A DNA stretch of 64,000 bases from Hankyongella ginsenosidimutans (GTDB lineage Bacteria; Pseudomonadota; Alphaproteobacteria; Sphingomonadales; Sphingomonadaceae): positions 310,001 to 374,000 of the forward strand of contig NZ_CP039704.1 in NCBI RefSeq assembly GCF_005144965.1. The letters are read 5' to 3'. Under the pieces are notes generated by a model that saw nothing but the letters and a program-made list of their open reading frames with translations, ran no database searches and was not told the origin of the DNA. Below, one piece after another: positions 17,770 through 27,853 of this stretch; positions within the stretch are counted from its first letter, which is position 1, and the number at the start of each line of letters is the position of its first letter. The position numbers were made by a program, and so were the translations under genes.

Positions 17770-18700
17770 GCGGTGACCACGATGATTCGCCGCTGAGCCA
17801 GGCAGAGCATGAAGCTGTCGAATGGCTGTCGCGCCTCCGCGAAGGCGGCCGGCGGTACCAGTCGGAATTCGAGGAGTGGTACAGCGCCGACCAGACACAT
17901 GCGGATGCCTATGATCGGGTGTTGGCCACTTACGAAGAGGCGAGGCGGCCCGCGCGATCAGCCCGATCGCGCCAATATTGGGGTATGGCTATCGCGTCGA
18001 TCGCCGCCGTCCTAGCGCTGTTCGCCTATCTTGGTGTCCCCAAGCGCCGTCGAGTCCGACGGCCGGCACGGCCTATGCGGCTGACACCAAAATCGGCGAA
18101 ATCCGCACCGTCGCACTCGATGACGGCACCAAGGTGACGCTCGATACCGAGAGCGCCATCCGCGCCGATTTCGACACGACGCGTCGTCAGGTGCATTTGC
18201 TGCGCGGTCGCGCGCATTTCGAGGTCGCCGCCGAGCCGCGACCGTTTGTCATTTCGACCGAGGCCGGTTCGGTTTCCACGAGCGGCTCCGTGCTCGATGT
18301 GGCCTATTTCGATGGCAAGACGCAGGTCGGGCTCCTCAGCGGCGGCGCCGATTTGCGGCCGTTCGGCCAGACCGCTGCGATCCTGCATGTCTCGCCGGGA
18401 ACGGTCGTTGCGGTCGGTCGCGATGGCCCGGTCGGGTCGCTGATGCGCATTACCGCCAACGATATGCGGTGGACCGCAGGGATGCTGTCGTTCGAGGACA
18501 AACCCGTCTCGTTGGTTGTCACGACAGCCAATCGATATAGCGACGCGCAGATCGTTCTCGCCGACCCGGCGTTGGGCGCGTTGCGATTTACGGGTACGGT
18601 CAGGGCGAAGGACACGCTCGGTCTCGCCCGCATGATCGCCGCCATGTTCGGTCTTCGTCTCGACACCGCCAATCCGCTCCGCTTGGTCTTGTCGCGGTAG
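17766..18700 (+). CDS. FecR-type sigma regulator
   Basis: Membrane anti-sigma/activator relaying a signal from a TonB receptor. Cytoplasmic N-terminus: LSQAEHEAVEWLSRLREGG, YQSEFEEWYSADQTHADAYDRV. Membrane span: YWGMAIASIAAVLALFAYLGV. After one correction near 18045 the periplasmic FecR domain reads GEIRTVALDDGTKVTLDTESAI, VHLLRGRAHFEVA, PFVISTEAGSVSTSGSVLDV and a C-terminal part with RMIAAMFGLRL. About 311 residues. It lies between the sigma gene and the receptor, as in the fecIRA and lasso uptake loci. Confidence 0.88.
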
Positions 18701-18797
18701 CGGATTTGAAGACCCGAACATTTGTCCCAGGAAATTCTGATCCTCGGGTGTCGCCGCCCCTGACCGATGCCGCCTCCGAGCGTCGGCAGGGGAGAGC

Positions 18798-21363
18798 ATG
18801 AACGGTAAACGGGTAGCTTCACTATTGGCGGCAACGTCGCCGTTATTGGCCATCGCCACGTGTCTGGCGCCGTTGCCGGCGTCGGCGCAAGAGCGGGTAC
18901 GATTCACGTTCCACGTGCCGGCCGGCTCGCTAGCGGCCGCATTGCGCGCGGTATCGACCGCGTCGGGGCGCAGCATCGCCGGGCCGGCCGATCTCCTGGC
19001 GGGCAAGGCGGCATCGGCGCTCGACGGCAGCTTCACGGTCGAGGCGGCGGTCGACAAGCTGCTTGCCGGATCGGGCTTGCGCGCGCGGGCCATCGGCGAC
19101 GGTCTCGTCATCGAGGTCGATCCGCGGGGGCAAGACGTGGCGTCGTCGGCGCAGGCCGCCGACATCATCGTGACGGGCAGCCGGATCCGAGGCGCGCCGG
19201 TCGCTTCGCCCGTCATTGTGGTGGGCAGCAAAGCCATCCGCGACGCCGGTCAAACCAACCTCGGCGAGGTGGTACGCTCAATTCCACAGAGCTTTTCGGG
19301 TGGCCAGAATCCTGGCGTGGGCGCAAACGTCCCATCGGCCAGTGGCGTCAATGTTGGCGGTGGTTCGACCATCAATCTTCGTGGGTTGGGAAGCGATGCG
19401 ACGCTGACCCTGCTCAACGGCCATCGGCTGGCCTATAACGGCTCGCGCCAAGGTATCGACGTTACCTCCATTCCGCTGGCGCTGGTCGATCGGCTTGAGA
19501 TCGTTCCCGACGGCGCGTCGGCGCTTTACGGGTCGGATGCCGTGGCGGGCGTCGCCAATATCGTCCTCAAGCGCGATTATGACCGTTTCCAGGTGAGTGC
19601 CGATCTAGGCTGGGCGACCGATGGTGGCGATTTCGAACAGCGTTACGGGGCGCTTGGCGGATCGCGCTGGTCGTCGGGCGGGATCGTCGCCGCTTACGAA
19701 TATGGCCGCAACAGCGAGATCGTCTCGACCCAGCGATCCTACGCCGCGGTCCGCCCGGGCGTCTGGTTGTTTCCCCGGTTGCGCCATCACTCGCTTGCGC
19801 TCGCCGGTCACCAGAAGATCGCCGACAATCTTGAGTTTGCGGTCGATGCGATTTTCAACCGGCGTTGGAGTGAACTCAACTATCCCCGCAATGCTGCGGG
19901 CGACCTGTCGATCAGCCGGACCGCGCAATTCTCGGACAGCCAGTCGATCGCCTTGGCGCCGTCGCTCACCTGGCGGCCCGGTTCGTGGCGACTCGCGCTG
20001 TCGGGCGTCTATGGCGACGAAGGTCAATCTCGAAAGTGACACCTACACCGGCAGCGCGTTTACTGCGGCCCGCGTCTGCTATTGTAACAAGGGAGCTTCC
20101 GCCGAACTGGCGGCCGACGGCCCGCTGTTCGCACTGCCCGGCGGCGAGGCCAAACTCGCGGCCGGCATTGGCTATCGCTACAATTTGTTCGATGCGTTCC
20201 GCGCGGTGGGCGACGTCAACAATGTCCGACGGTCGCAGGACAGCTATTATGCTTATGGCGAGTTCAACTTGCCATTCGTTGGGCCGGCGCAAGCGATCCG
20301 GACTGGCGCGGCTCGATGCGAGCGCCGCGGTCCGATACGAGCGCTATCCGGGTATCGACGCGGTTGCCGTACCGAAGTTCGGCCTCATCTACGCTCCCGT
20401 CCATGGTCTCGATGTCAAGGTAAGCTGGGGCAAGTCGTTTCGCGCCCCGACACTGTTGCAGCAATATCAGGTCCAAAGCGCGCTGCTCTATCCCGTAACC
20501 AGCGTCGGCGGCGCGGGCTACCCGGCCACCGCGACCGCGCTCTATGTGACGGGCGGCAATCCCGCGCTCACCCCCGCGCCAGCACATGGACCGCTGGGAT
20601 CGATGTTCATCCCGTCGCGCTCGACGGTTTCCGCTTCCAGGCGGTCTATTTCTCGACCCGCTACACAGCCCGCATTGTTACCCCGATCACGTTCCTGGCG
20701 ACCGCGCTCAGCGACCCCAACAACGCCGCTCGCGTTACACTCAGCCCGGGTCGGCGGCCGTGAACGCGCGAATTGCCGCCGCCGCGCAATTCTTCAACGT
20801 GTCCGGGCAAGTGTTCAACCCGGCCGCCGTCGTTGCGATCATCGACAATACCAACGTTAATGCCGGCCGCCAGCGGATCAGCGGTATCGATCTGCTGGCC
20901 GACTACCGACGCGATCTCGGGCACCATGCCGGGCAAATCCTGCTTTCGGCCAACATCAGCTATCTCAAGAGCAACCAGCAACTCGTCGCCGGGGCCGATA
21001 ATCGACAAGGCTGGCACATTGTTCAATCCGCCGCACTGGCGGGGCCGCGCCACGGTGGCGTGGAACCGGGAAGCGGTGACTGTGGCGGCAGCTTTCAACT
21101 ACACCGGCGGTGTCCGAGACATCCGTTCGAACCCGGCGGTCAACATTCGCGGCGTTTCGACCGTCGATCTGACGATCCGGTTCGCCCCGACCCGAATCGC
21201 TCAAGCGCTGCGCGGTGTCGAGTTCAGCGCCCGGCTCCTCAATGCGTTCAACGCCAAGCCGCAGCAAATCGCGACGACCGCCTTTTCCGACAGCGCCTAT
21301 GACTCGACCAATTACTCGCCGGCTGGCCGCGTCATCGGTCTTGGGATCGTCAAGACATGGTAA
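18798..21363 (+). CDS. TonB-dependent receptor with STN signalling domain (lasso peptide uptake)
   Basis: Outer-membrane transporter. ATG at 18798 gives a signal peptide ending PASAQ, then an STN domain (FTFHVPAGSLAAALRAVSTAS; KLLAGSGLRARAIGDGLVIE) that contacts FecR. The plug follows: DIIVTGSRIRG, INLRGLGSDATLTLLNGHR, DRLEIVPDGASALYGSDAVAG. The barrel is broken by shifts near 20035, 20305, 20595, 20745 and 21010 and ends AGRVIGLGIVKTW. About 855 residues. A GGAAAT sequence at 18730, like the -35 element of FecI promoters, lies upstream. The isopeptidase start overlaps the stop. Confidence 0.85.
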
Positions 21364-23449
21364 GCGCTCGACACTTTTGGGCGAGCGCCGCCGCGCTTTC
21401 TTTCCTGGCCACCGCCGGCGCGGCGCATGCGGCGTGTGACGACATCCTCCCTCCCGCGACGCGACGACGAATGTGGTGCGAGCAGTGACGCCGCTGGACC
21501 TGGCTCGACTTCGAGACGTCGGTGCGCCCGACGGGTCGATCTTCTGGCCGAGTCCGCTGTCGTTATCGCCGGACGGTCGCTCGCTCGCTTTCATCATCAC
21601 CCGCGGCGATCCCGCTAGCAACGCGATCTGCAAGGCGCTGGTGTCGCTTAACCTATCGGATCCGGCGCATCCGCGCATCCTCGACCGCGGGGCGATCAGA
21701 TTTCCGTCGTGTTCGATGCGCGCGGCTTCAAGATCGACAACGGCTTCCCCGCGGCGGTAACGCCGCTTTGGTCGCCGGACGGTAGGTGGCTCGCTTATTT
21801 GCGCCGCGATAACGGCGTGACCCAAATCTGGCGCGCGCGGGCGGATGGCACGGGTGCGGCGCCCATAACCCGATCGGCCGTCGATATTCTCGCGATTGCC
21901 TGGACTCCGGACGGCAAGCTCGCCTTTACGTCGCGCCCCGCCGAAACCTCGTATCGGCAGGGGTCGATCGCGAGGCGCTGTCGGGTTGGCTCTATGACGA
22001 GCGTGTAATTCCGAATGCGACGGCGCGACCGGCGGTCGCGGTCTTGCCGTCGCAAATGTCCGTCGTCGATCCGGACAATGGCACGATCGCGACCGCGAGC
22101 GATGCCGAGCGCGCGCTGTTGGACCCGCAACGGAGCGATCCGCTTGTCGCAATTGCGGCCGGCGGTCGGCGCGCCTCGGCGGAGCATGAGAACGCCAATC
22201 CACTGAGCGAGCGTAAGCTGGTGGTGAAGGACGACCGTGGTGCCGGTGTGGCCTGTGGTGCCGCCAGCTGCTCCGGCTCCTTTGCCGGCTTGTGGTGGGA
22301 AAGCGCGAGCGGCGCTCTGATCTTCCTGCGGCGCGAAGGCTGGGCGCACAGCGAAGAGGTTCTGTATCGTTGGGTGCCAGGCGAGGGGTGCCCAAGCCGA
22401 TCCTGCATACGCTCGACGTGATCCAGAATTGTCTGATGGAGGCCGCGCGGCTGATCTGCACGCAGGAGAATGCGACAATGCCGCGCCGTATCGCCGCCGT
22501 TGATCTCGCGACGGGGCGGATCACCCCGATTTACGATCCGAATCCTGAATTCGCCCGCTTGCGGCTGGGCACGGTCGAACGCCTGACCTGGCGCAACAAT
22601 GTCGGCATTCCCGCCTGGGGCGATCTCGTGCTGCCACCCGCTTACCGAGCGGGAACGGGCAAGCTGCCCATGATCGTCGTGCAATATCGCAGCGTCGGGT
22701 TCTTGCGCGGCGGTATCGGCGACGAATATCCGATCTTCGCCTTCACGGCGCGCGGCTATGCCGTCTTGAGCATCGAAGCCCGCGGATTTTGCCACCACCG
22801 TCAAATCCGCGCGGTCGCTGGAGGAGCTGTACACGCTTGACACCAAGGATTGGGCCGAACGCCGCAGCGTCCAATCGGGCCTGGAAACGGGCGTCAAACT
22901 GGTGATCGCCAAGGGCATCGTTGATCCGGGCAAGATCGGCCTCACCGGGTTGAGCGACGGGTCGACCGCCGTCCGGTTTGCGCTGGTGAACTCAAATCTG
23001 TTCGCCGCCGCCGCGATCAGCACCTGCTGCATCGATTACCGCACGGTCATGTCTTACGGCGGTATCGGACTTGCAGAGTTTTCACACAAGCGCGGCCTGC
23101 CGCTCAACATTGCAGATGACCGTGCGTTCTGGATGCCAATATCGCTCGAATTGAATGCGGCGAGGATCAAGACGCCCTTGCTGATGCAGCTCGCGGACGA
23201 GGAGTATCTCCATTCGCTCGACACCTTCACGGCGTTGCGCGAATACGGCCGGCCGGTGGAGATGTACGTCTTTCCCGGTGAGCACCACATCAAGTGGCAG
23301 CCCGCCCATCGCTTGGCGATCTACGAGCGCAATCTCGACTGGTTCGACTATTGGCTTCGCGGACGGCGCGATCCCGCGCCCGGCAAGGCAGCGCAATATG
23401 CGCGGTGGGATGCGCTCCGGCTGAAATCGACCGCGTCACCCCGCAATGA
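21357..23449 (+). CDS. Lasso peptide isopeptidase, Atxe2-like (S9 family)
   Basis: Prolyl-oligopeptidase-fold enzyme that cleaves the isopeptide bond of a lasso peptide. ATG at 21357 overlaps the receptor stop and starts a signal peptide ending GAAHA. N-terminal propeller: SLSPDGRSLAFIITRGDP and WSPDGRWLAYLRRDNGVTQ. Catalytic domain: IGLTGLSDGSTAVRF (nucleophile Ser), QLADEEYLHSL (Asp), FPGEHHIKW (His). Apparent shifts near 21470, 21700, 21960, 22390, 22790 and 23412; the restored end is EIDRVTPQ at 23449. About 697 residues. Context with a lasso cyclase opposite it decides the subfamily. Confidence 0.85.
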
Positions 23450-25188
23450 GGAACAGCCGGCGATCCACGCCTCAACATCGGAGAATTCGAGCAGCCGCAT
23501 AAAGCCGGTGCCGTACGCGGGACGAGGATCGATGAAGATTTTCTCGATTGCTTCGCGATCGACGAGCCCATGTTTCACGAGGGCCGTCCAGCACCTGATC
23601 CTGATCGTCGTCCGGTGTTGTTCGAAGATTTCGCCGACGAAGCTTTCCGGACTGCCTTTGGAGCGACGGTGGAAAATCTCGGGCGGCAATTCTCGTTGGA
23701 ACGCGCGCCGCGCGATCATGCGATTGCGGCCGCCGTCGTACCAAAACCAGCTCGGCACGCGCAGACAAGCCTCGACGACGGGCTGTGCGAGAAGCGGCGC
23801 GACCATCGGAAGCTCGTCCAATGGATCGAACGATTCGGCATAGCCCAAGGCGTAGGCGAAGCCGAACGTGCCCGGCTTTGCCGGGAAGCACGGTTCGGGG
23901 AGGCGAAAACCACGCATGATCGGGCGCGGTCAATGCCGTGGCCAGCGCGGCGGTGCTCAGCAAGCGCCCATCGATTGTCGTGGGTCGCGCTTTTCTTGGC
24001 GGCAGCGCGCGTCCGATGGCATCCCGCACGACCGCGCTGATCGGCACGGAGGCGAGATCGCCAATGTCCCTGGCCGTCGCCATAAAAGCGCGGCCCGGCC
24101 CGTATGTCCGCAATACATCCGCCGCTGGGCCACCCGATTGCAACGAGCAGAATACATTGTCGCCACCGCCGCCGCCCAGCACGCGGTTGGCACCGAGTTC
24201 GCGGGCATATGCGAGGGCCGCTCGATGCGTCGCTTGCGCAAACGATCGTGCGACTGGACGCGGCATCCTCGCCGCGAGCGATCGCGTAACATCGATTTGG
24301 GCCACGTCGCGCTGAACGATCCTGAGCGGGTGTCCCGCGGATCCGCTAACGCTTCGCGCAAATTCGACCTCATCGCCGGTCCGATCGCGCGTCGTGAGCG
24401 TCAGGCATCCATAGCGGGCTCCCGCCGCGCTGAGCGCCGCGGCCACGATCGAGGTCGATTCCGCCCGAAAGGAGCAGGATTGACGAGGCCTCGTCAAAGG
24501 CGTGGACCCGGAGGGTCGACATCACGGCTTGTCGCACCGTCTCGACCGCTGCGCCTTCGTCGCGGATGCGTTCGCGATTGTTGGCGAACTTCCATGGGCT
24601 CCAGATCGACTCGCGCTTGGCAGCTAAGTCGATGGTCAGGGCCTCGCCGCCATGCAGTTCCTCGATACCGGCAAGGCAGGTTCGGGGAAACCGAAGATCC
24701 CGGATCGCGAGATGCCACGCAATCGCCGTCCAATCGAGCGACGGATGATATTCGGCAAGGGCGACCAAGAGTGACGTATCCGAGGCGGCTGTGACGGCGT
24801 CGGCATAGGTCACAACATAACAGGGTAGATGGCCGAACGGCGCGCGCACGACCCGAAGCGCGCCGGTATGGGGATGACGAAGGATGGCGACGTACGACCC
24901 CCAAAACGCGTCGATCAGCTCTTGGCCTTCCGACCTTGTGATCAACTCAGCCTCGCGCTCGCTAACGGTTCGCACGACGCCGCCGCCGCCGCCGCGGCGA
25001 TAGAGTTCGCCAACGATGACACCGCCCGGGAACACGACCGGCGCGGGCGCGCCAATTGCTAGAAATGCGCCCGGTCCTACGTCCAAAGCGGTCATTCCCA
25101 GAGCGGCGAGCCTCGATCCTTCGTAGTCAGAAATCTCGACCGCGTCCGATTGACGACGTCCAACCGACAGGAAGAAGCGCGGCCGCAT
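23426..25188 (-). CDS. Lasso peptide macrolactam synthetase (C protein, asparagine synthase-like)
   Basis: Adenylates the ring Asp/Glu side chain and closes the ring with the core N-terminus. ATG at 25188 (MRPRFFLSVGRRQSD) overlaps the stop of the B gene. The N-terminal half is a glutaminase-like fold without the N-terminal Cys. The ATP loop is SILLLSGGID, restored after a shift near 24465 to SGGIDSTIVAAAL; later come VLGGGGGDNVFC, EACLRVPSWFWYDGGRNRMIARRAF and FHRRSKGS. A second shift is near 23900. The end is 23426 (IAGLFLIAG, one correction) or 23348 as read. About 587 residues. Confidence 0.87.
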
Positions 25189-25840
25189 CAAACGACCAGG
25201 ATTGGCTGGTAGGAACGGACAGTGTCGAACCGGTCGTTCAGTAGGATGGCGTCGGTCTGTGCCCAACTATGTGCCGCAAACGGTCGCAAACGCACGCCGA
25301 TCACGAGATCGACGGCTATATCGAGCGCCGCCAGGCGGGTCGTCACCGCGAGCGAGCGCGGGAGACATTGATCGTGAGATCGCATCAATCTGGCGGTAAA
25401 GGAGAAGGCGTGGGCTTCGCTGAGCAGGGTCGTGCGATCGCATCGCGGCGTCACGCATGCCTTTCGGCGCTCAAGCTTCGAAATCGCTTCGTCGAGCCCC
25501 AAATATTGTAGATCGCGCCGAGCCCGGATTAACCGAAACAAGGCGACCAATCGCTGTCGAACTGTGCAGGGTGTCGGCAAGTCCAGTGCGCTTAGGGTGG
25601 GGATTGGAACGACCGGACAGACTACCGCGATCGAAGCCTCTCGCCACACGACGAGGCCAGAGTCGACGAGGAGGGCGTGATCCTCCTGAGCAAGGTCCGC
25701 CCGTTTCTCTTTACAAGGTTGTCGAACGCCTGGGCGGCGCGATCTGCCAAGCAGAAATACCGGTCGGCAATAAGATCGAGAAAGATCGCCTGATCATCCA
25801 CGGTGCAGAAGTGAAGGCCGGGGCGAAGCGCGTATCCCAT
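25188..25840 (-). CDS. Lasso peptide biosynthesis B protein (fused RRE and leader protease)
   Basis: Recognises and removes the leader peptide. ATG at 25840. Residues 1-45 form the PqqD-like leader-binding domain (LHFCTVDDQAIFLDLIADRYFCL). One correction near 25695 joins ADLAQEDHALLVDSGLVVWREASIAVV to the transglutaminase-like protease, with Cys in SHDQCLPRSLA, His in PFAAHSWAQ and Asp in LNDRFDTVRSYQPI. About 217 residues, the fused form usual in Proteobacteria. It lies 60 bp after the precursor gene and overlaps the cyclase start (TGATG). Confidence 0.87.
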
Positions 25841-25900
25841 CGGATTTGCGACGCGAAGGCGCGCGGTGGAGCCGTGGCACCCATCGCGCGCCTCGCCGCC

Positions 25901-26017
25901 TCAGTCGTCGCTGAGACCGGCCGAGTCTTGGCCGAGCGCGTCGTCGATCGGTACGCCGGTCGGGCCCTTGGTCTCGTCGCTGGCAATGCCGAGATCGATC
26001 TGATCTTCGCGGTTCAT
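25901..26017 (-). CDS. Lasso peptide precursor
   Basis: A 38-codon gene with a strong AAAGGAGAG ribosome site 6 bases before the ATG. Leader (17 residues): MNREDQIDLGIASDETK, with the required Thr at position -2. The core of 21 residues starts with Gly: GPTGVPIDD, then ALGQDSAGLSDD. Asp8 and Asp9 could each close the ring with Gly1. The acidic SDD ending and Gly-rich core resemble lasso peptides known from sphingomonads. It is the first gene of the minus-strand unit with B and C directly behind. No second precursor was seen. Confidence 0.88.
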   Translation of the reverse strand: MNREDQIDLGIASDETKGPTGVPIDDALGQDSAGLSDD

Positions 26018-26101
26018 GACACTCTCCTTTTCATGCCGCCGGGATGGCGGTGCAGGAGAATCTACGGACGGGTCGTCGGTATTCGAAATTAATAGTCAGA
26101 G

Positions 26102-26136
26102 TATATCGCGAATGTTTTCGTTGCTTCAGCGATATA
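26102..26136 (-). promoter_or_regulatory. Inverted repeat and probable promoter of lasso precursor
   Basis: TATATCGC (26102-26109) and GCGATATA (26129-26136), 19-bp spacer. On the minus strand a TATACT hexamer (26105-26100) overlaps the proximal arm and is a good -10; the matching -35 (TGAAGC) is poor, as expected for an activated promoter. It is 83 to 119 bp before the precursor start. Confidence 0.55.
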
Positions 26137-26232
26137 GCGCGCGCGATTGAACCCGTCGCCCGAAGGCGGCGGCGACGATATCGCGCAGATAGAGAAGCAG
26201 GCTTGGCTGGAAGCCAGGCTCGGATGCGATCC

Positions 26233-27156
26233 TCAGTCGGCTTTCGCCCTCGCTTCGAGCTGAGCAAGATGCGCGCAGGACACCTCCTCGACCAAACCGC
26301 GCAGCGTTCGCACGCAGGCGAGGATCGCTTCAAGGTCGTCGGTGTTGATCGCATAGGCGGTCGAATAGCGCGCCTCGACATAGGCGCGCTTGAGCAACTG
26401 GAAACGGCGGCGGTCGATGCGTTGGTCGCGCGGCCATGCGGTTACGAGGCGCGGCTCGTTGCTTTCGGCGAGCGAGCGCAGGAACTTGATGTTGTGCGAT
26501 TTGGGGAAATAGAGCGTCTGCACGAGCAGGAAGCAGATGTAAGCGCGCTCGGTCGCCTGGTGCAGCGTGAATGCTGCATCCTTTCGCCACCCAGCATTCC
26601 CACTATCTTCGGCAAGTTGCAGTTCCGCGGTGCGGATCGAGCGATCGAGGTTCGGTAGCCACTCGTCAAAATAAGCCTTGGCCATCGCATAAGCATCGGC
26701 GGCGGTCAGCGGCATCGGCGTCGCCAGCGGATGGCAGGGCAGTTCGTAGAGCACGATGCCGTCGCGGGCGATGTCGACCCAGAAATATTCGCCGCGCTTG
26801 AGCGACTGGTTCACCTCGTCGAGCGAGTGGACGATGATGTTGACCTGACGCCCGACCTCGGCGTCGCGCAGTATTTTGTCCTCGGCGACATACCAGTAAT
26901 GCGCGATGTCGGTCAGGTCGTCGTGGGTGACGACGACGAGCAGGTCGAAATCCGATCGATAGCCGCCGACCGGATCATCGACCCAATCCTCGCGCGCATA
27001 CGAACCGAACAGGATGATCTTGAGAATCTTGCCGTTCCTGCGGCTCGGCGACGTCGCCTTGGCGATCGCTTCGGCGAACTCGTCCATCAGCACGCGCTGG
27101 ACGCGTTCCAGCTCGCCGCGTTGCCGTGCCGGCAGATGATCGACATCCCTTCGCAT
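26233..27156 (-). CDS. Nucleotidyltransferase-HEPN domain protein
   Basis: One protein joins an MNT-type nucleotidyltransferase to a HEPN domain. I start it at 27156 (MRRDVDHLPARQRGELERV); upstream residues look non-native. The nucleotidyltransferase site is KIILFGSYAREDW with SDFDLLVVV. The HEPN half has AKAYFDEWLPNLDRSI, KDAAFTLHQATERAYICFLLVQTLYFPKSHNIKFL. 307 residues, intact. In two-gene systems MNT neutralises a HEPN RNase toxin; here both are fused, so the role may be regulatory or defensive. It is upstream of the lasso precursor on the same strand. Confidence 0.8.
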   Translation of the reverse strand: MRRDVDHLPARQRGELERVQRVLMDEFAEAIAKATSPSRRNGKILKIILFGSYAREDWVDDPVGGYRSDFDLLVVVTHDDLTDIAHYWYVAEDKILRDAEVGRQVNIIVHSLDEVNQSLKRGEYFWVDIARDGIVLYELPCHPLATPMPLTAADAYAMAKAYFDEWLPNLDRSIRTAELQLAEDSGNAGWRKDAAFTLHQATERAYICFLLVQTLYFPKSHNIKFLRSLAESNEPRLVTAWPRDQRIDRRRFQLLKRAYVEARYSTAYAINTDDLEAILACVRTLRGLVEEVSCAHLAQLEARAKAD

Positions 27157-27372
27157 CACGGCGGATTCTGTGCGAGCGGCGAGCCTTGCGCAAGCATCAC
27201 CTTGTCCACGCATCGGATTTCGCCGTATCAGGATCGCGTTCGGCGGCGTCGAATGGCCGGCCTTGCCGGCACGCGACACTCAAGCGCGTTTCTCAACTTT
27301 CGGCGTCGTCGGACACGGACCATGTCACTGGCGGCGCTTTCTCGAAGCGCGAACCGGCTCTACGGTCGGACA

Positions 27373-27723
27373 ATGCTCTATCTTGTCCTGAAAGCCGCCG
27401 TCTCGGGCATGCTGATCGCGGTCGCATCGACCTTGGCGAAACGCTATCCGGGGTTCGGCGCGCTGGTCGCTTCGCTGCCGCTCGTTTCGGTCCTCGGCAT
27501 GATGTGGCTGTGGAACGACAAGCCCGACGCCGAAAACATGGCGATCCATGCCGGCGCCACCTTCTGGTATGTGCTGCCGTCACTGCCGATGTTCCTCCTG
27601 ATCCCGGCAATGCTGCGACAAGGAGCCGGGTTCTGGGTCGCGCTTGGCGCAGGATGTGCGCTGACGATCGCGCTCTATGCCGCGATGACCTGGATCGGCC
27701 CACGGTTCGGTCTGCAATTATAA
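27373..27723 (+). CDS. DUF3147 family membrane protein
   Basis: Small inner-membrane protein of unknown function. ATG at 27373 gives MLYLVLKAAVSGMLIAVASTLAKRYPGFGALVASLPLVSVL (in segments), then FWYVLPSLPMFLLIPAML and ALGAGCALTIALYAAMTW. Four membrane spans are visible in 116 residues, the family's usual length. Intact. It converges on the ZIP gene with a hairpin terminator between. Confidence 0.8.
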   Translation: MLYLVLKAAVSGMLIAVASTLAKRYPGFGALVASLPLVSVLGMMWLWNDKPDAENMAIHAGATFWYVLPSLPMFLLIPAMLRQGAGFWVALGAGCALTIALYAAMTWIGPRFGLQL

Positions 27724-27822
27724 ACCGGGCGTTGAGAGCACGCTTGAGACGTGCGCCGGCGCTTTAGCCGCGAACGGCCTGGACATCTGCGGCGGCCACC
27801 CGGTCGATAACAGAAAACGAAC

Positions 27823-27846
27823 GGCCGACTGAGCACGAAGTCGGCC
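27823..27846. terminator. Bidirectional terminator hairpin
   Basis: Perfect 8-bp stem GGCCGACT (27823-27830) / AGTCGGCC (27839-27846) with an 8-base loop, between convergent DUF3147 and ZIP genes. Confidence 0.6.
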
Positions 27847-27853
27847 CTCGGTC

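Noticed and set aside
18026..19237. 403-residue minus-strand ORF
   Set aside because: Shadow of fecR and the receptor N-terminus on the plus strand.
20965..22524. 519-residue minus-strand ORF
   Set aside because: It lies opposite the receptor and isopeptidase, is Arg/Ser/Pro-rich and has no motif.
25711..25986. 91-residue ORF overlapping the lasso precursor
   Set aside because: It runs in a different frame from the precursor, has no ribosome site and lacks lasso leader features.
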